Positions 8,715 through 17,334 of a DNA stretch of 33,171 bases are shown here, one piece after another. Positions within the stretch are counted from its first letter, which is position 1. Every line of letters starts with the position of its first letter. Origin of the DNA: Alphaproteobacteria bacterium (lineage in GTDB: Bacteria; Pseudomonadota; Alphaproteobacteria; Rhodobacterales; Rhodobacteraceae); contig JAUIAS010000034.1 in the NCBI GenBank assembly GCA_030425395.1, forward strand, positions 1-33,171. Direction: 5' to 3'. The position numbers and the translations under genes were made by a program. The notes beneath the pieces were generated by a model that was given only the letters and a program-made list of their open reading frames with translations, did not search any database and was not told the DNA's origin.

Positions 8715-9040
8715 CACGGCTGACGGCCGAGTTTTGGGTGCATGCCTATCTGGCGCGGTTGCGGCTGTCGGATATTCCGGCCTTTGTCGTGGCCCATGGG
8801 GATGACACGGCCGGGGCCGTTGCGATCAAGCTCAATACACTCGACGGGAATGCGGCGCTGTTTGTGCGGGGTTTTGATCTGATGACCGGCGCGCGGCGCT
8901 GGGATCGTTTGTCGGATGGCCCTGAGGCAGATGTGGACGCGGCGTTGGCCCGGCAACGCCGGATGGACCCCGACCTGTGGGTGATCGAGGTCGAAGACCG
9001 TCAGGGGCGGCACCTTCTGGATGAACCGGGGCTGACTTAG
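8711..9040 (+). CDS. DUF1491 family protein
   Basis: A 109-residue protein that starts MTRLTAEFWVHAYLARLRL and has the DUF1491 features VVAHGDDTAGAVAIKLN, DLMTGARRWDRL and RQRRMDPDLWVIEVEDRQGR. DUF1491 proteins are small, alphaproteobacterial and uncharacterised, and are often found beside era or recO. It overlaps the era stop by four bases, which suggests translational coupling and perhaps a role related to ribosome assembly, but that is inference. It ends 11 bp from the converging phoX-family gene, with no terminator between them. Confidence 0.85.
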   Translation: MTRLTAEFWVHAYLARLRLSDIPAFVVAHGDDTAGAVAIKLNTLDGNAALFVRGFDLMTGARRWDRLSDGPEADVDAALARQRRMDPDLWVIEVEDRQGRHLLDEPGLT

Positions 9041-9051
9041 AGGGCGCAAGG

Positions 9052-10920
9052 TTATCCGATCGTGGCCCCGTCATCGCGCCAGATCGCGATGATCGAGGAC
9101 CGGGGCCGGCCCACCCCGTCGGGCCATGATCCGCCGGGATGTTGCACACCGACAAAGGCCACGGTGCGATCCGAGGACCAGCACAGGCCGGTCACTTCGG
9201 CCCCGCGCGGCGCGGTCATGAACCGTGCGATGTCACCGGTGGCCGGATCGCCAACAAGCATCTGATTGTTACCCATGCCTGCGAAATCACCGGTATTGCT
9301 GTCGTTGCCATCCGTCTGTATCCAAAGCAGCCCGTCAGAAGAGAAGGCCATTCCATCCGGTGAGTTGAACATGTTGCCGGGGGTCACGTTGGGCGATCCT
9401 GCATAGGCATCATCGTGCACGGTGGGATTGCCCGCCATCACATAGAGATCCCAGGAAAACCCGTCCGCACCATGATCGCCGCCATCCGGGTGCCACCGCA
9501 GGATCTGGCCATAGAGGTTGGCCGCGCGCGGGTTGGGGCCGTTGGGTGAGGTATCGTCGCCGCCTGCGTTTGGTTTCAGGCCGCGATTCCGGTTGTTGGT
9601 CAGGGCGCAATAGGCTTCTGCCTTGGTCGGGTGGCAGGCCACCCACTCGGGGCGGTCCATGGTGGTTGCGCCGACTGCGGATGCGGCGATACGGGAAAAA
9701 CACAGGATTTCGGCCTGTGTCATTCCGGTGGCATCGGGGGTCAGGGCCACCCATTCCCCGGTCAGATCATCGTTGAAGCGCGCCACATAAAGCTGCCCGC
9801 GATCAAGAAGATCGCCGCCGGGCTGCCCCGGTTGCCACACGGCGTCAGAGATATAGCGATAGAGAAACTCGCCCCGTTCATCATCCCCCATATAGACAAC
9901 GACTCGCCCGTCAGCGGCCTGAACCATCTCTGCGTTCTCGTGCTTGAAGCGCCCCAGAGCGGTGCGTTTGACGGGTGGCGCGGATGGGTTCAGCGGATCA
10001 ATTTCAGTCACGAACCCATGGCGGTGCGGTTCGTTGGGATTTTCCGACATGTCAAAACGCGGGTCGAACCATTCATAGCCGTTGCGGCCTTTCTTGCGCA
10101 GGCCATAGCGCGCGTATCCGGCACCTTCCGGCACTTCGGATGAGGCACCGAAGTAGCCGTTGAAGTTCTCTTCGCAAGTCAGATAGGTGCCCCAGAGCGT
10201 CTGACCTGCGCCGCAGTTGTTCATCGTGCCCAGCACCCGGTTTCCGGACGGATCGGACGCGGTGCGCAGCAGTTCATGCCCGGCCAGCGGTCCTGCTATG
10301 CGGCATTCGGTATTGTGGGTGATACGGCGGTTGAAGTGGCTGTCGGTCACCACCCGATACCCATCAGTATCGCGGGCGATTTCCATCACTGTGACGCCCT
10401 GCAGGTTTTGCAACAAGCGCACATCGTCAGCAGAGCGCGGCACGCCCTGCGATGCGCTGGGCAAGTTGACGCGCAGACGGGCGAATTCGGAATTCACGGC
10501 AATGACTTCGCGCCCGTCCGCGGCAAAGAGCTCCATACCGTCGGTGCATTCTCCGAATACCCGGTCTGATTGGGCCAGCGGCACGCCTTCGTCCGGGGAA
10601 AAGGCGGCGTTTGCGTCCGACCATAGCGGATCGCCCCAGCGCACCAGAACCTTGTGGGAAAACCCCGGAGGCAGTTGCACCGCGCGGTCCGTGGCGATGC
10701 CCACGGGCTCGAACTCAAAGCGCGAGGCGGCGCGGGCTGGCGACGCAAATCCGGTTTCGAACACCGCCGCACCTGAGCCGATCGCCAGAACACCGCCCAG
10801 AAAGCCGCGCCGCGAGATGGCGCGCTCTACCACCATGTCAAAGCCGCACGGGCCTGGGCGGGGATCATGATATTCGTCAAAGTCGTCTGGCGACAAGTTG
10901 GTCAATTCGTGGTCGGTCAT
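9052..10920 (-). CDS. PhoX-family (DUF839) protein, Tat-exported
   Basis: A 622-residue member of the PhoX/DUF839 family, whose characterised members are calcium- and iron-dependent periplasmic alkaline phosphatases. The N-terminus has a Tat signal: SRRGFLGG at 36-43, a hydrophobic stretch and a likely cleavage site near ASPARAA (59-65), so the folded enzyme should be exported. Beta-propeller-like segments follow (for example [70 protein letters not shown]). Whether this paralogue is a true phosphate-starvation phosphatase is open. Its ATG overlaps the recO stop as ATGA (10917-10920), so it should be translated from the recO transcript. Confidence 0.88.
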   Translation of the reverse strand: MTDHELTNLSPDDFDEYHDPRPGPCGFDMVVERAISRRGFLGGVLAIGSGAAVFETGFASPARAASRFEFEPVGIATDRAVQLPPGFSHKVLVRWGDPLWSDANAAFSPDEGVPLAQSDRVFGECTDGMELFAADGREVIAVNSEFARLRVNLPSASQGVPRSADDVRLLQNLQGVTVMEIARDTDGYRVVTDSHFNRRITHNTECRIAGPLAGHELLRTASDPSGNRVLGTMNNCGAGQTLWGTYLTCEENFNGYFGASSEVPEGAGYARYGLRKKGRNGYEWFDPRFDMSENPNEPHRHGFVTEIDPLNPSAPPVKRTALGRFKHENAEMVQAADGRVVVYMGDDERGEFLYRYISDAVWQPGQPGGDLLDRGQLYVARFNDDLTGEWVALTPDATGMTQAEILCFSRIAASAVGATTMDRPEWVACHPTKAEAYCALTNNRNRGLKPNAGGDDTSPNGPNPRAANLYGQILRWHPDGGDHGADGFSWDLYVMAGNPTVHDDAYAGSPNVTPGNMFNSPDGMAFSSDGLLWIQTDGNDSNTGDFAGMGNNQMLVGDPATGDIARFMTAPRGAEVTGLCWSSDRTVAFVGVQHPGGSWPDGVGRPRSSIIAIWRDDGATIG

Positions 10921-11663
10921 TGCGTTTTTCCGTTTGCCGCGTGCCGGTGTTGCACAAGGGTCATGAAGCGGTGCCGCGCGTCTGGCACGGGGCGGTGACC
11001 CATCGCTGGGGCGAGTTTGTGTTGCAGGAAATAGCCCGTCACCTCCAATGCGGCCAGCACGTCCTCATCCGTGCCCGGCCCCTGACCACGCAGAATCGGG
11101 GGCAGGGGCAGCAAGCGCGCGGCCCATTCGCCGGCCCCGGCCCCGGACACCGCACGACCGGTTTTCGGCGATACATATCGCAGGTCGTCTTGGCCCCCGG
11201 TCACGGCGCACCGGTCCAGATCCAGCGCGAAACCGGTAACTTCGAGAAGGTTTTTCTCCCACCGCAGGTATGCCAGCGGCCACAAGTCGTCCTGCCCCAG
11301 AAGATCCAGAAGCTGCGTGGTCTTGTGATAGAGTAGCGGGACGGGATCACGTTCCGGCAGGCTGAACATGACCAGAGACACCACCGCATTCAATCCCGCA
11401 AGCGCCATACGTCCCCCCATCGCCTGCGCCGAGCGGCTGCGAAGGGGTTCGACTGTAAAGGCACCGATGTGGTCCTCAAGCCGCGCGCGCCACGCCACGT
11501 CAAGCTGCGCCCCCGGTTGCAACACCGGGGCCAGCTTGCGCGATGCACCGCCACGCACCACGCCCGCGTGGCGGCCGTGGTGTTCGGTGAGCACGTCTAT
11601 GATGGCCGAGCTTTCGCCGTGCCTCCGGGTGCTGAGAAGAATGCCTTGGTCACGCCAGTCCAT
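10917..11663 (-). CDS. recO: DNA repair protein RecO
   Basis: RecO loads RecA at single-stranded gaps in the RecFOR pathway. I start it at ATG 11663 ([20 protein letters not shown]), the usual family N-terminus; the reading frame is open further upstream to 11732, but that part does not resemble RecO. The 248-residue protein has the N-terminal OB-fold ([20 protein letters not shown]) and the C-terminal helical domain ([20 protein letters not shown]). The zinc-finger region shows only one cysteine (DRCAVTGG), a degenerate form. It is upstream of and coupled to the PhoX-family gene. The era-recO neighbourhood is conserved, although here they are on opposite strands. Confidence 0.93.
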   Translation of the reverse strand: MDWRDQGILLSTRRHGESSAIIDVLTEHHGRHAGVVRGGASRKLAPVLQPGAQLDVAWRARLEDHIGAFTVEPLRSRSAQAMGGRMALAGLNAVVSLVMFSLPERDPVPLLYHKTTQLLDLLGQDDLWPLAYLRWEKNLLEVTGFALDLDRCAVTGGQDDLRYVSPKTGRAVSGAGAGEWAARLLPLPPILRGQGPGTDEDVLAALEVTGYFLQHKLAPAMGHRPVPDARHRFMTLVQHRHAANGKTQ

Positions 11664-11914
11664 GTATCCAACTTGGCCAGACAGGCGGAAAAGGCAAGGC
11701 GGGACGCGAGGTGGCCGCCACCCAGATCGCACGCTCGGTCATATGGATCACGATCAGCGATCCAAGCGCGCGGAATTCATGTGATTTTTGTGTGCCGCAA
11801 GCCCTGAAATGGCCCGGACGCGCACCGTCAAATCTGTGGAACGCTTTGGATAGGTGAAAAGAAAAAAGACCCCTGCGCGGCGCACAGGGGTCTTGACGTG
11901 GTGGAGGGACGCGA
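11664..11914. other. Intergenic region between recO and mcd
   Basis: A 251-bp gap between two reverse-strand genes. It holds the mcd terminator (11857-11894) and should also hold the recO promoter, read toward lower coordinates. I see only weak promoter-like hexamers there and no ORF worth reporting. Confidence 0.5.
11857..11894 (-). terminator. Intrinsic terminator of mcd
   Basis: The perfect 10-bp stem AAGACCCCTG (11866-11875) / CAGGGGTCTT (11885-11894) has a nine-base loop. Read on the reverse strand it is followed by a T-rich run (TTTTTTCTTTT). It starts 21 bp past the mcd stop codon and separates mcd from recO. Confidence 0.9.
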
Positions 11915-13603
11915 TCAGCCCAGAAGGCGGCGGGCGATGACCTGTGCCTGAATTTCGGCGGCACCCTCAAAGATGTTGAGGATGCGCGCATCGCACAGAA
12001 CGCGGCTGATCTTGTATTCCAGCGCAAAGCCGTTGCCACCGTGGATCTGGAGGCCGTTGTCGGCCGCGGCCCATGCCACGCGGGCACCAAGCAGTTTCGC
12101 CATCCCCGCTTCGAGGTCGCAGCGGCGTCCGTGGTCTTTTTCCCATGCTGAGAAATAGGTGAGCTGTCGCGCGATCATCACTTCGACCGCCATCATTGCC
12201 AGCTTGGAGGCGACGCGGGGAAAGGCGATCAACGGTTTGCCGAACTGCTTGCGATCCTCGGCGTATTGCATCGCGATATCCAGCGCGCATTGCGCAACGC
12301 CGATGGCGCGTGCGGCGGTCTGGATACGGGCGGATTCGAACGTCTCCATGAGCTGTTTGAAGCCTTTGCCCTCTTCCCCGCCCAAAAGGTTTTCGCCTTT
12401 GACGTGGAAATTGTCGAACCCGAGCTCGTATTCCTTCATGCCGCGATAACCCAGAACTTCGATTTCGCCGCCGGTCATGCCTTCGGTCGGGAAGGGGGCT
12501 TCATCGGTGCCTGGGGTCTTTTCGGCAAGGAACATCGACAGGCCACGATAATCGGTGGTGTCGGGGTCTGTCCGCGCCAGCAGGGTCATCACATGAGTGC
12601 GGGCGGCGTGGGTGATCCACGTCTTGTTCCCGGTGATCTTGTAATCGCCATTGTCATCCTTGACGGCGCGGGTGCGCAGCGACCCGAGGTCCGAGCCGGT
12701 GTTCGGTTCGGTAAACACGGCGGTGGGCAGGATTTCTGCCGATGCGATGCGCGGAAGCCAGCTTTGCTTTTGTTCGTCGGTGCCGCCTGCGATGATCAGT
12801 TCGGCGGCAATCTCGGACCGGGTGCCCAGAGATCCAACGCCGATATACCCGCGCGACAGTTCTTCGGAGACGACGCACATCGACGCCTTGGACATGCCAA
12901 AGCCGCCAAATTCTTCGGGGATGGTCAGGCCGAATACGCCCATTTCCGCCAATTCTTCGATGATTTCCATCGGAATCAGGTCGTCATTCAGGTGCCATTC
13001 GTGGGCGTAGGGTTCCACCTTGTCCTTGGCATAACGGAAGAACTGTTCGCGAATCATCTCAAGTTCTTCATCAAGGCCAGATGTGCCGAACATCACGTTG
13101 GCCTTCTGTTCCTGCATCAGGGCCACAAGGCGGAGCCGCGCGGCCTGGGTATTGCCGCCCTGGGTCAATGCGACCACGGCATCGGTCATCAAGCCAACCT
13201 GATCGCTGGCGGTCAGGCCCAGATCCTGAAGGCGCACGATTTCGCCCTGGTTCATCTGGATTCCGCCGTGAATCTGCCAGAGGTATTCGCCAAAGGCGAT
13301 CTGGTGAAGAAGCTGGTCGATTTCGCCGAACTTTCCGTCGCCCTGAAGGGTTTCGGCCCATTTCTGCATCTGGCGCAGGGATTCGACGTACGTCGCCAGC
13401 CAAGCAAGCCCGTGCGCGGCTGTCTGGTTTGCCTCAATCAGGCCAGCAGAGACGCGGCCGTCCTTGCTGACCAGATCACGGACGCGGGTGCGGGCGATGT
13501 CGAGAATGGCTTCGGCGGGCGGCACAGCGGCTGCGGTGAGTGAAAGAAGATCGGGAAGTATGACTGTTTGTGTCATCGTCATGTCCTGTCCATCATGGGC
13601 CAT
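11915..13603 (-). CDS. mcd: Methylsuccinyl-CoA dehydrogenase (acyl-CoA dehydrogenase family)
   Basis: This FAD acyl-CoA dehydrogenase probably oxidises (2S)-methylsuccinyl-CoA to mesaconyl-CoA in the EMC pathway of acetate assimilation and passes electrons to ETF. The 562-residue length, with an extra N-terminal region of about 170 residues before the canonical fold, is characteristic of Mcd. The fold starts near MIREQFFRYAKDKVEPYAHE and has AVFTEPNTGSDLGSLRTRA, AEDRKQFGKPLIAFPRV and QIHGGNGFALEYKISRVLCD. The catalytic base is probably the first Glu of IFEGAAEIQ. I start at ATG 13603 (AAGGA nine bases upstream); ATG 13612 is an alternative. The frame stays open to 14155 but overlaps the divergent gene, so that extension is rejected. 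Another long-chain acyl-CoA dehydrogenase cannot be fully excluded. Confidence 0.85.
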   Translation of the reverse strand: MAHDGQDMTMTQTVILPDLLSLTAAAVPPAEAILDIARTRVRDLVSKDGRVSAGLIEANQTAAHGLAWLATYVESLRQMQKWAETLQGDGKFGEIDQLLHQIAFGEYLWQIHGGIQMNQGEIVRLQDLGLTASDQVGLMTDAVVALTQGGNTQAARLRLVALMQEQKANVMFGTSGLDEELEMIREQFFRYAKDKVEPYAHEWHLNDDLIPMEIIEELAEMGVFGLTIPEEFGGFGMSKASMCVVSEELSRGYIGVGSLGTRSEIAAELIIAGGTDEQKQSWLPRIASAEILPTAVFTEPNTGSDLGSLRTRAVKDDNGDYKITGNKTWITHAARTHVMTLLARTDPDTTDYRGLSMFLAEKTPGTDEAPFPTEGMTGGEIEVLGYRGMKEYELGFDNFHVKGENLLGGEEGKGFKQLMETFESARIQTAARAIGVAQCALDIAMQYAEDRKQFGKPLIAFPRVASKLAMMAVEVMIARQLTYFSAWEKDHGRRCDLEAGMAKLLGARVAWAAADNGLQIHGGNGFALEYKISRVLCDARILNIFEGAAEIQAQVIARRLLG

Positions 13604-13771
13604 GGGTTTCATCCTTTCGCAGGGGTTCGGGGGTGCATATCCATTTCGCAGGTGCAGCGCAATAAAAATACCGACTTTTGATGCTGTTGGTATTAAAGTT
13701 GCGCGCCAATCCTGTGGATTGCAGGGTGATTTTTGCAGTGCAGCATGGCGTGGCACGGGGTAAGAAGGGCT
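13604..13771. promoter_or_regulatory. Divergent promoter region mcd / TauE-SafE
   Basis: A 168-bp region between divergent genes. It has an AT-rich core with the inverted repeat AATACC (13667-13672) and GGTATT (13689-13694), separated by 16 bp so that the half-sites lie two helical turns apart. This suggests a dimeric regulator such as a LysR-type protein, but the regulator is unknown. AAGAAGGG just before ATG 13772 is the ribosome binding site of the exporter gene. Confidence 0.4.
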
Positions 13772-14539
13772 ATGTTCAACGTGTTTTCCTTTCTCGACCC
13801 GGTCACCTTTGCGGCGGCTTTGGGCATTGCGGTGATCGCAGGCACGATCAAGGGGTTGGTCGGCTTTGCGATGCCGATGGTTCTGATTTCCGGTCTTGGA
13901 ACCTTCCTGAGCCCCGATATCGCGCTGGCAGGCCTGATCCTGCCCACGGTCGTTACAAACGTGGTTCAGGCACTGGGCCAGGGGTGGCGCGCGGCACGGG
14001 ATTCCATCGCCAGATTTTCTACGTTTCTGATCATAGGTCTGATCTTTTTGTTGGCCAGCGCGCAGACGTTGCGTTTTCTGTCGCGTGATATCCTGTTCCT
14101 TGTAATCGGGGTGCCGATCGTCTTTTTTGCGATCTTGCAACTGGTTGGGTGGCAACTGCGTCTGCGCGGCCAGTCGCGTCGGGCGGATATGATCCTGGGG
14201 GCCATTGCCGGGGCAACTGGCGGTGTTTCAGGCATTTGGGGTCCGCCTACGGTTGCCTACCTGACCGCGCTGAATACGGAAAAGTCCGAGCAAATGCGGG
14301 TGCAGGGTGTGGTTTATGGGTTGGGGGCCGTGGCGCTTGTGGTGGCGCATCTCGGGTCCGGTATCCTGACGGCGCAGACGGCGCAGTTTTCGGCCATTCT
14401 GGTGGTGCCTGCCGTGCTGGGCATGTGGATCGGATCGCGAATCCGTGGCGGTATTGATCAGGCCGCGTTTCGGCGCGCGACACTGGTTGTCCTGCTGGTG
14501 GCGGGGCTGAACCTGATCCGGCGTGGCCTTGGATTCTGA
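13772..14539 (+). CDS. TauE/SafE (TSUP) family anion exporter
   Basis: A polytopic membrane protein of about 255 residues in the sulfite exporter TauE/SafE family, whose members move sulfite, sulfonates and other organic anions. It shows the family repeats: GIAVIAGTIKGLVGFAMPMV near the N-terminus and MILGAIAGATGGVSGIWGPP in the second half, the paired G-rich motifs expected of TSUP proteins. I use ATG 13772 (AAGAAGGG upstream) rather than the earlier ATG 13733, whose added residues are not hydrophobic or conserved-looking. Because it is divergent from mcd, it may export or import an organic acid, but the substrate is not shown by the sequence. Confidence 0.88.
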   Translation: MFNVFSFLDPVTFAAALGIAVIAGTIKGLVGFAMPMVLISGLGTFLSPDIALAGLILPTVVTNVVQALGQGWRAARDSIARFSTFLIIGLIFLLASAQTLRFLSRDILFLVIGVPIVFFAILQLVGWQLRLRGQSRRADMILGAIAGATGGVSGIWGPPTVAYLTALNTEKSEQMRVQGVVYGLGAVALVVAHLGSGILTAQTAQFSAILVVPAVLGMWIGSRIRGGIDQAAFRRATLVVLLVAGLNLIRRGLGF

Positions 14540-14561
14540 AACGGCATCGGGCCTGAAAAGA

Positions 14562-14590
14562 AAACGCCGGTGGGATGACCACCGGCGTTT
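14562..14590. terminator. Bidirectional intrinsic terminator
   Basis: The perfect 12-bp stem AAACGCCGGTGG (14562-14573) / CCACCGGCGTTT (14579-14590) has a five-base loop. On the forward strand T-rich sequence follows (CTTGTTTTC); on the reverse strand TTTTC-type sequence follows. It sits between the converging TauE/SafE and pckA genes and can end both. Confidence 0.9.
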
Positions 14591-14617
14591 CTTGTTTTCG
14601 GGTCTTCCGAGGACGGA

Positions 14618-16216
14618 TCAGCCGATTGCGGCGGCTTTCACATCTTCGTCGATGTAGGGCACATACTGTTCGAAATTGTCGGCAAACATCTGAACCAGCT
14701 TGGCGGCCTGCGCATCGTAGGCGGCCTTGTCGTCCCATGTGCGGCGCGGATCAAGCAGAAGCTCGGGCACGCCGGGCACATTCACCGGCACTTCAAAGCC
14801 GAAGTTTGCATCCTTGCGGAATTCGGCATCGGCGAGGGATCCGTCAAGCGCCGCGGTCAGAAGGGCGCGGGTGGCCTTGATCGGCATACGATTGCCGGTG
14901 CCGTAGGCCCCGCCGGTCCAGCCGGTGTTGACCAGCCAGCAGGTCGCGCCATGCTGGGCGATCTTGTCACGCAAGAGGTTGCCATAGGCTTCGGGGCGGC
15001 GCGGCATGAAGGGGGCACCGAAGCAGGTCGAGAACGTCGGCTCTGGTTCGGTCACGCCGCGTTCCGTTCCTGCGACCTTGGAGGTGAAGCCGGACAGGAA
15101 ATGATACATCGCCTGCGCCGGTGTCAGCCGCGCGATGGGGGGCAGCACGCCGAACGCATCGCATGTGAGCATGATGACGTTCTTGGGGTGCCCGCCAAGG
15201 GCAGTCTTGGACGCGTTCGAGATATACTCAAGCGGATAGGCACAGCGCATGTTGGCCGTGAGGCTGTCATCTTCGAAATCAAGGTCAAAGGTTTCGTCGT
15301 CGAAGATCATGTTTTCGATGATGGTGCCGAACTTGGAGGTCGTCGCATAGATTTCCGGCTCGGCCTCGGCGCTGAGCGAAATGGTCTTTGCATAGCACCC
15401 GCCTTCGAAGTTGAAGGTGCCGCGATCGGACCAGCCGTGTTCGTCGTCGCCAATCAAGGTGCGCGCGGGATCGGCGGACAGGGTCGTTTTGCCGGTGCCC
15501 GAAAGGCCAAAGAAAACAGCGGTGTCTACGGGGTTGCCGGTGGCATGGTTGGCGGAACAGTGCATCGGCATGATGCCTTTTTCCGGCAGCAGGTAGTTCA
15601 GCAACGTGAACACCGATTTCTTGTTCTCACCAGCGTATTCGGTGCCGCCGATCAGGATCATCTTGCGATCAAAGTTCAGCGCGATGACGGTTTCGCTGCG
15701 GCAGCCGTGCTTGGCCGGGTCTGCCTGAAAGCTGGGGCAATTGATAACGGTGAAGTCGGAAACGAAATCGTCCAGTTCGGCGCGTTCGGGGCGGCGCAGA
15801 AGGTGGCGGATGAACAGGCCGTGCCAGGCAAGCTCTGTCACCATGCGCACGTTGATCGCGTGGCTGGGATCAGCGCCGCCAACCAGATCCTGAACAAAGT
15901 AATCGCGGCCTTTCATGTGGGCGACCATGTCGGTGTACAGCGCGTCGAACCCGTCGGGCGTCATGGCCGCGTTGTTTTCCCACCAGATGGTGTCCTTCAC
16001 GCTGTCGGTCATGACGACGTGTTTATCCTTGGGCGACCGGCCAGTGAATTTCCCGGTTGTGACAAGGAACGCACCGCCCTTGCCCAATGTGCCTTCGCCC
16101 CGTTTCAGCGCTGTTTCCACCAGCGCCGGCTCCATGAGGTTGTAATAGACATTGCCCAGCCCTTCGATCCCTTGATCTTCCAGGCGGAATTGCGGGTTTA
16201 CCCGTCCAAATGTCAT
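14618..16216 (-). CDS. pckA: Phosphoenolpyruvate carboxykinase (ATP)
   Basis: PckA converts oxaloacetate and ATP to PEP and CO2, the first step of gluconeogenesis from C4 acids. The 532-residue protein begins [20 protein letters not shown], with an AGGAG ribosome binding site nine bases before ATG 16216. It has the kinase-1a P-loop GLSGTGKTT at 237-245, the metal-binding GDDEHGW at 256-262 and the conserved [10 protein letters not shown] near 58-67. All point to the ATP-dependent class. It is divergent from chvI, a conserved alphaproteobacterial arrangement, and ChvG/ChvI control of pckA is known in Agrobacterium. It should act downstream of the EMC pathway during growth on acetate or C4 acids. 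Confidence 0.97.
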   Translation of the reverse strand: MTFGRVNPQFRLEDQGIEGLGNVYYNLMEPALVETALKRGEGTLGKGGAFLVTTGKFTGRSPKDKHVVMTDSVKDTIWWENNAAMTPDGFDALYTDMVAHMKGRDYFVQDLVGGADPSHAINVRMVTELAWHGLFIRHLLRRPERAELDDFVSDFTVINCPSFQADPAKHGCRSETVIALNFDRKMILIGGTEYAGENKKSVFTLLNYLLPEKGIMPMHCSANHATGNPVDTAVFFGLSGTGKTTLSADPARTLIGDDEHGWSDRGTFNFEGGCYAKTISLSAEAEPEIYATTSKFGTIIENMIFDDETFDLDFEDDSLTANMRCAYPLEYISNASKTALGGHPKNVIMLTCDAFGVLPPIARLTPAQAMYHFLSGFTSKVAGTERGVTEPEPTFSTCFGAPFMPRRPEAYGNLLRDKIAQHGATCWLVNTGWTGGAYGTGNRMPIKATRALLTAALDGSLADAEFRKDANFGFEVPVNVPGVPELLLDPRRTWDDKAAYDAQAAKLVQMFADNFEQYVPYIDEDVKAAAIG

Positions 16217-16601
16217 GTGCTCGTGTCTCCTGTAGCGGCGCATTGGCGCAGCAGTTCGCTGTCGCTTGGTTCGCGTTGGTAGGCCGCCCCGTCAATTCGG
16301 GGCTGGTGGCACTGCTCTTAACATGACGATTTATGACGTGAACAGGACGGTTTGGCGCAGTTAGCGCCATCAAGCGAAAGTTTAGCGCAACCATGTTTTC
16401 TCATCCGAAACAGTGGTGGCGGTCAGCGGGGATTCACGCGATGGCAAGGATTTTGCCGCGCAATCGTTGCGGCAGAGTCACCCGATTCGCCCCAAACCAA
16501 GGATACCCGCAGTTAACGATTGATTCGCTGAGGTAAAAAGGCACATAATGGCCGAAAAATACGCACATAAGCGAAACAAGAGCAGTACAAGGGCACATGG
16601 C
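16217..16601. promoter_or_regulatory. Divergent regulatory region pckA / chvI
   Basis: A 385-bp gap with several ordered repeats. ATGACG occurs twice with a 10-bp period (16323-16328, 16333-16338), a head-to-tail arrangement like those bound by OmpR/PhoB-family regulators such as ChvI. A GTTTAGCGC-like 9-mer occurs three times (16350, 16359 and 16380). A 6-bp stem hairpin, GCCCCG/CGGGGC (16286-16303), would fall in or near the pckA leader. No convincing -35/-10 pair could be fixed for either gene. Confidence 0.5.
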
Positions 16602-17303
16602 ATGTCAAAGATCGCGTTGGTTGATGACGACAGAAATATTCTGACGTCTGTTTCAATGACCCTAGAGGCCGAGGGTTTCGAGGTTGAAACCTATAATGAT
16701 GGGCAGGCGGCGTTGGATGCGTTCAACAAGAAGCTGCCGGATATGGCCGTTCTGGACATCAAGATGCCGCGCATGGACGGCATGGATCTGTTGCAGCGGT
16801 TGCGCCAGAAAACAGCGATGCCGGTTATTTTCCTGACCTCCAAGGACGATGAGATCGACGAGGTTCTGGGCCTGCGGATGGGGGCTGACGATTACGTCAA
16901 AAAACCTTTCTCACAGCGCCTTCTGGTGGAACGCATCCGCGCATTGTTGCGTCGTCAAGAAGCCGTTGCCGGGGATGCCGCCGGAGAGGTCGTCGAATCC
17001 AAGGTTATGGAACGCGGCGAACTGCGCATGGATCCGCTGCGTCACTCGGTAAGCTGGAAGGGCCGCGATGTATCCCTGACGGTGACCGAGTTTCTGTTGT
17101 TGCAGGCGCTGGCCCAACGCCCCGGTTTCGTCAAGAGCCGCGACCAGTTGATGGACGTTGCCTATGACGATCAGGTCTATGTGGATGACCGGACCATCGA
17201 CAGCCACATCAAGCGCCTGCGCAAGAAGATGCGCACAGTCGATGAAGATTTTTCCGCTATCGAGACGCTTTATGGCATCGGGTATCGGTATAATGAGGAA
17301 TAG
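16602..17303 (+). CDS. chvI: Response regulator ChvI (OmpR family)
   Basis: The DNA-binding partner of ChvG, which controls envelope, acid-response and host-adaptation genes in alphaproteobacteria. From ATG 16602 the 233-residue protein has the usual family length: a receiver domain with the acidic DDD at 8-10, phospho-acceptor Asp52 ([11 protein letters not shown]) and KKPFSQRLL near 102-110. A winged-helix domain follows ([36 protein letters not shown]). An in-frame ATG at 16548 would add 18 basic residues ([18 protein letters not shown]). Both starts have purine-rich sites (AAAAAGG; AAGGG), so the start is uncertain; I chose the one that fits family length. It begins a seven-gene operon. 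Confidence 0.94.
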   Translation: MSKIALVDDDRNILTSVSMTLEAEGFEVETYNDGQAALDAFNKKLPDMAVLDIKMPRMDGMDLLQRLRQKTAMPVIFLTSKDDEIDEVLGLRMGADDYVKKPFSQRLLVERIRALLRRQEAVAGDAAGEVVESKVMERGELRMDPLRHSVSWKGRDVSLTVTEFLLLQALAQRPGFVKSRDQLMDVAYDDQVYVDDRTIDSHIKRLRKKMRTVDEDFSAIETLYGIGYRYNEE

Positions 17304-17334
17304 TCAGGGTTTCTGACGGGGCGAAAGGATCGCT

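Noticed and set aside
12266-13543. Long forward ORF (425 codons) opposite mcd
   Set aside because: Shadow of mcd; no domain motifs and the mcd frame is clearly the coding one.
13604-14155. N-terminal extension of mcd over the divergent exporter gene
   Set aside because: It overlaps the intact TauE/SafE gene and reads as charged, repeat-like text; a good ribosome binding site precedes ATG 13603.
14951-16282. Long forward ORF (443 codons) opposite pckA
   Set aside because: Shadow of pckA; mirrors its codon pattern.
16323-16338. Pho box (PhoB site) upstream of pckA
   Set aside because: The hexamers have a 10-bp rather than 11-bp period and the sequence differs from CTGTCAT. Kept only as a generic OmpR-family-like repeat.
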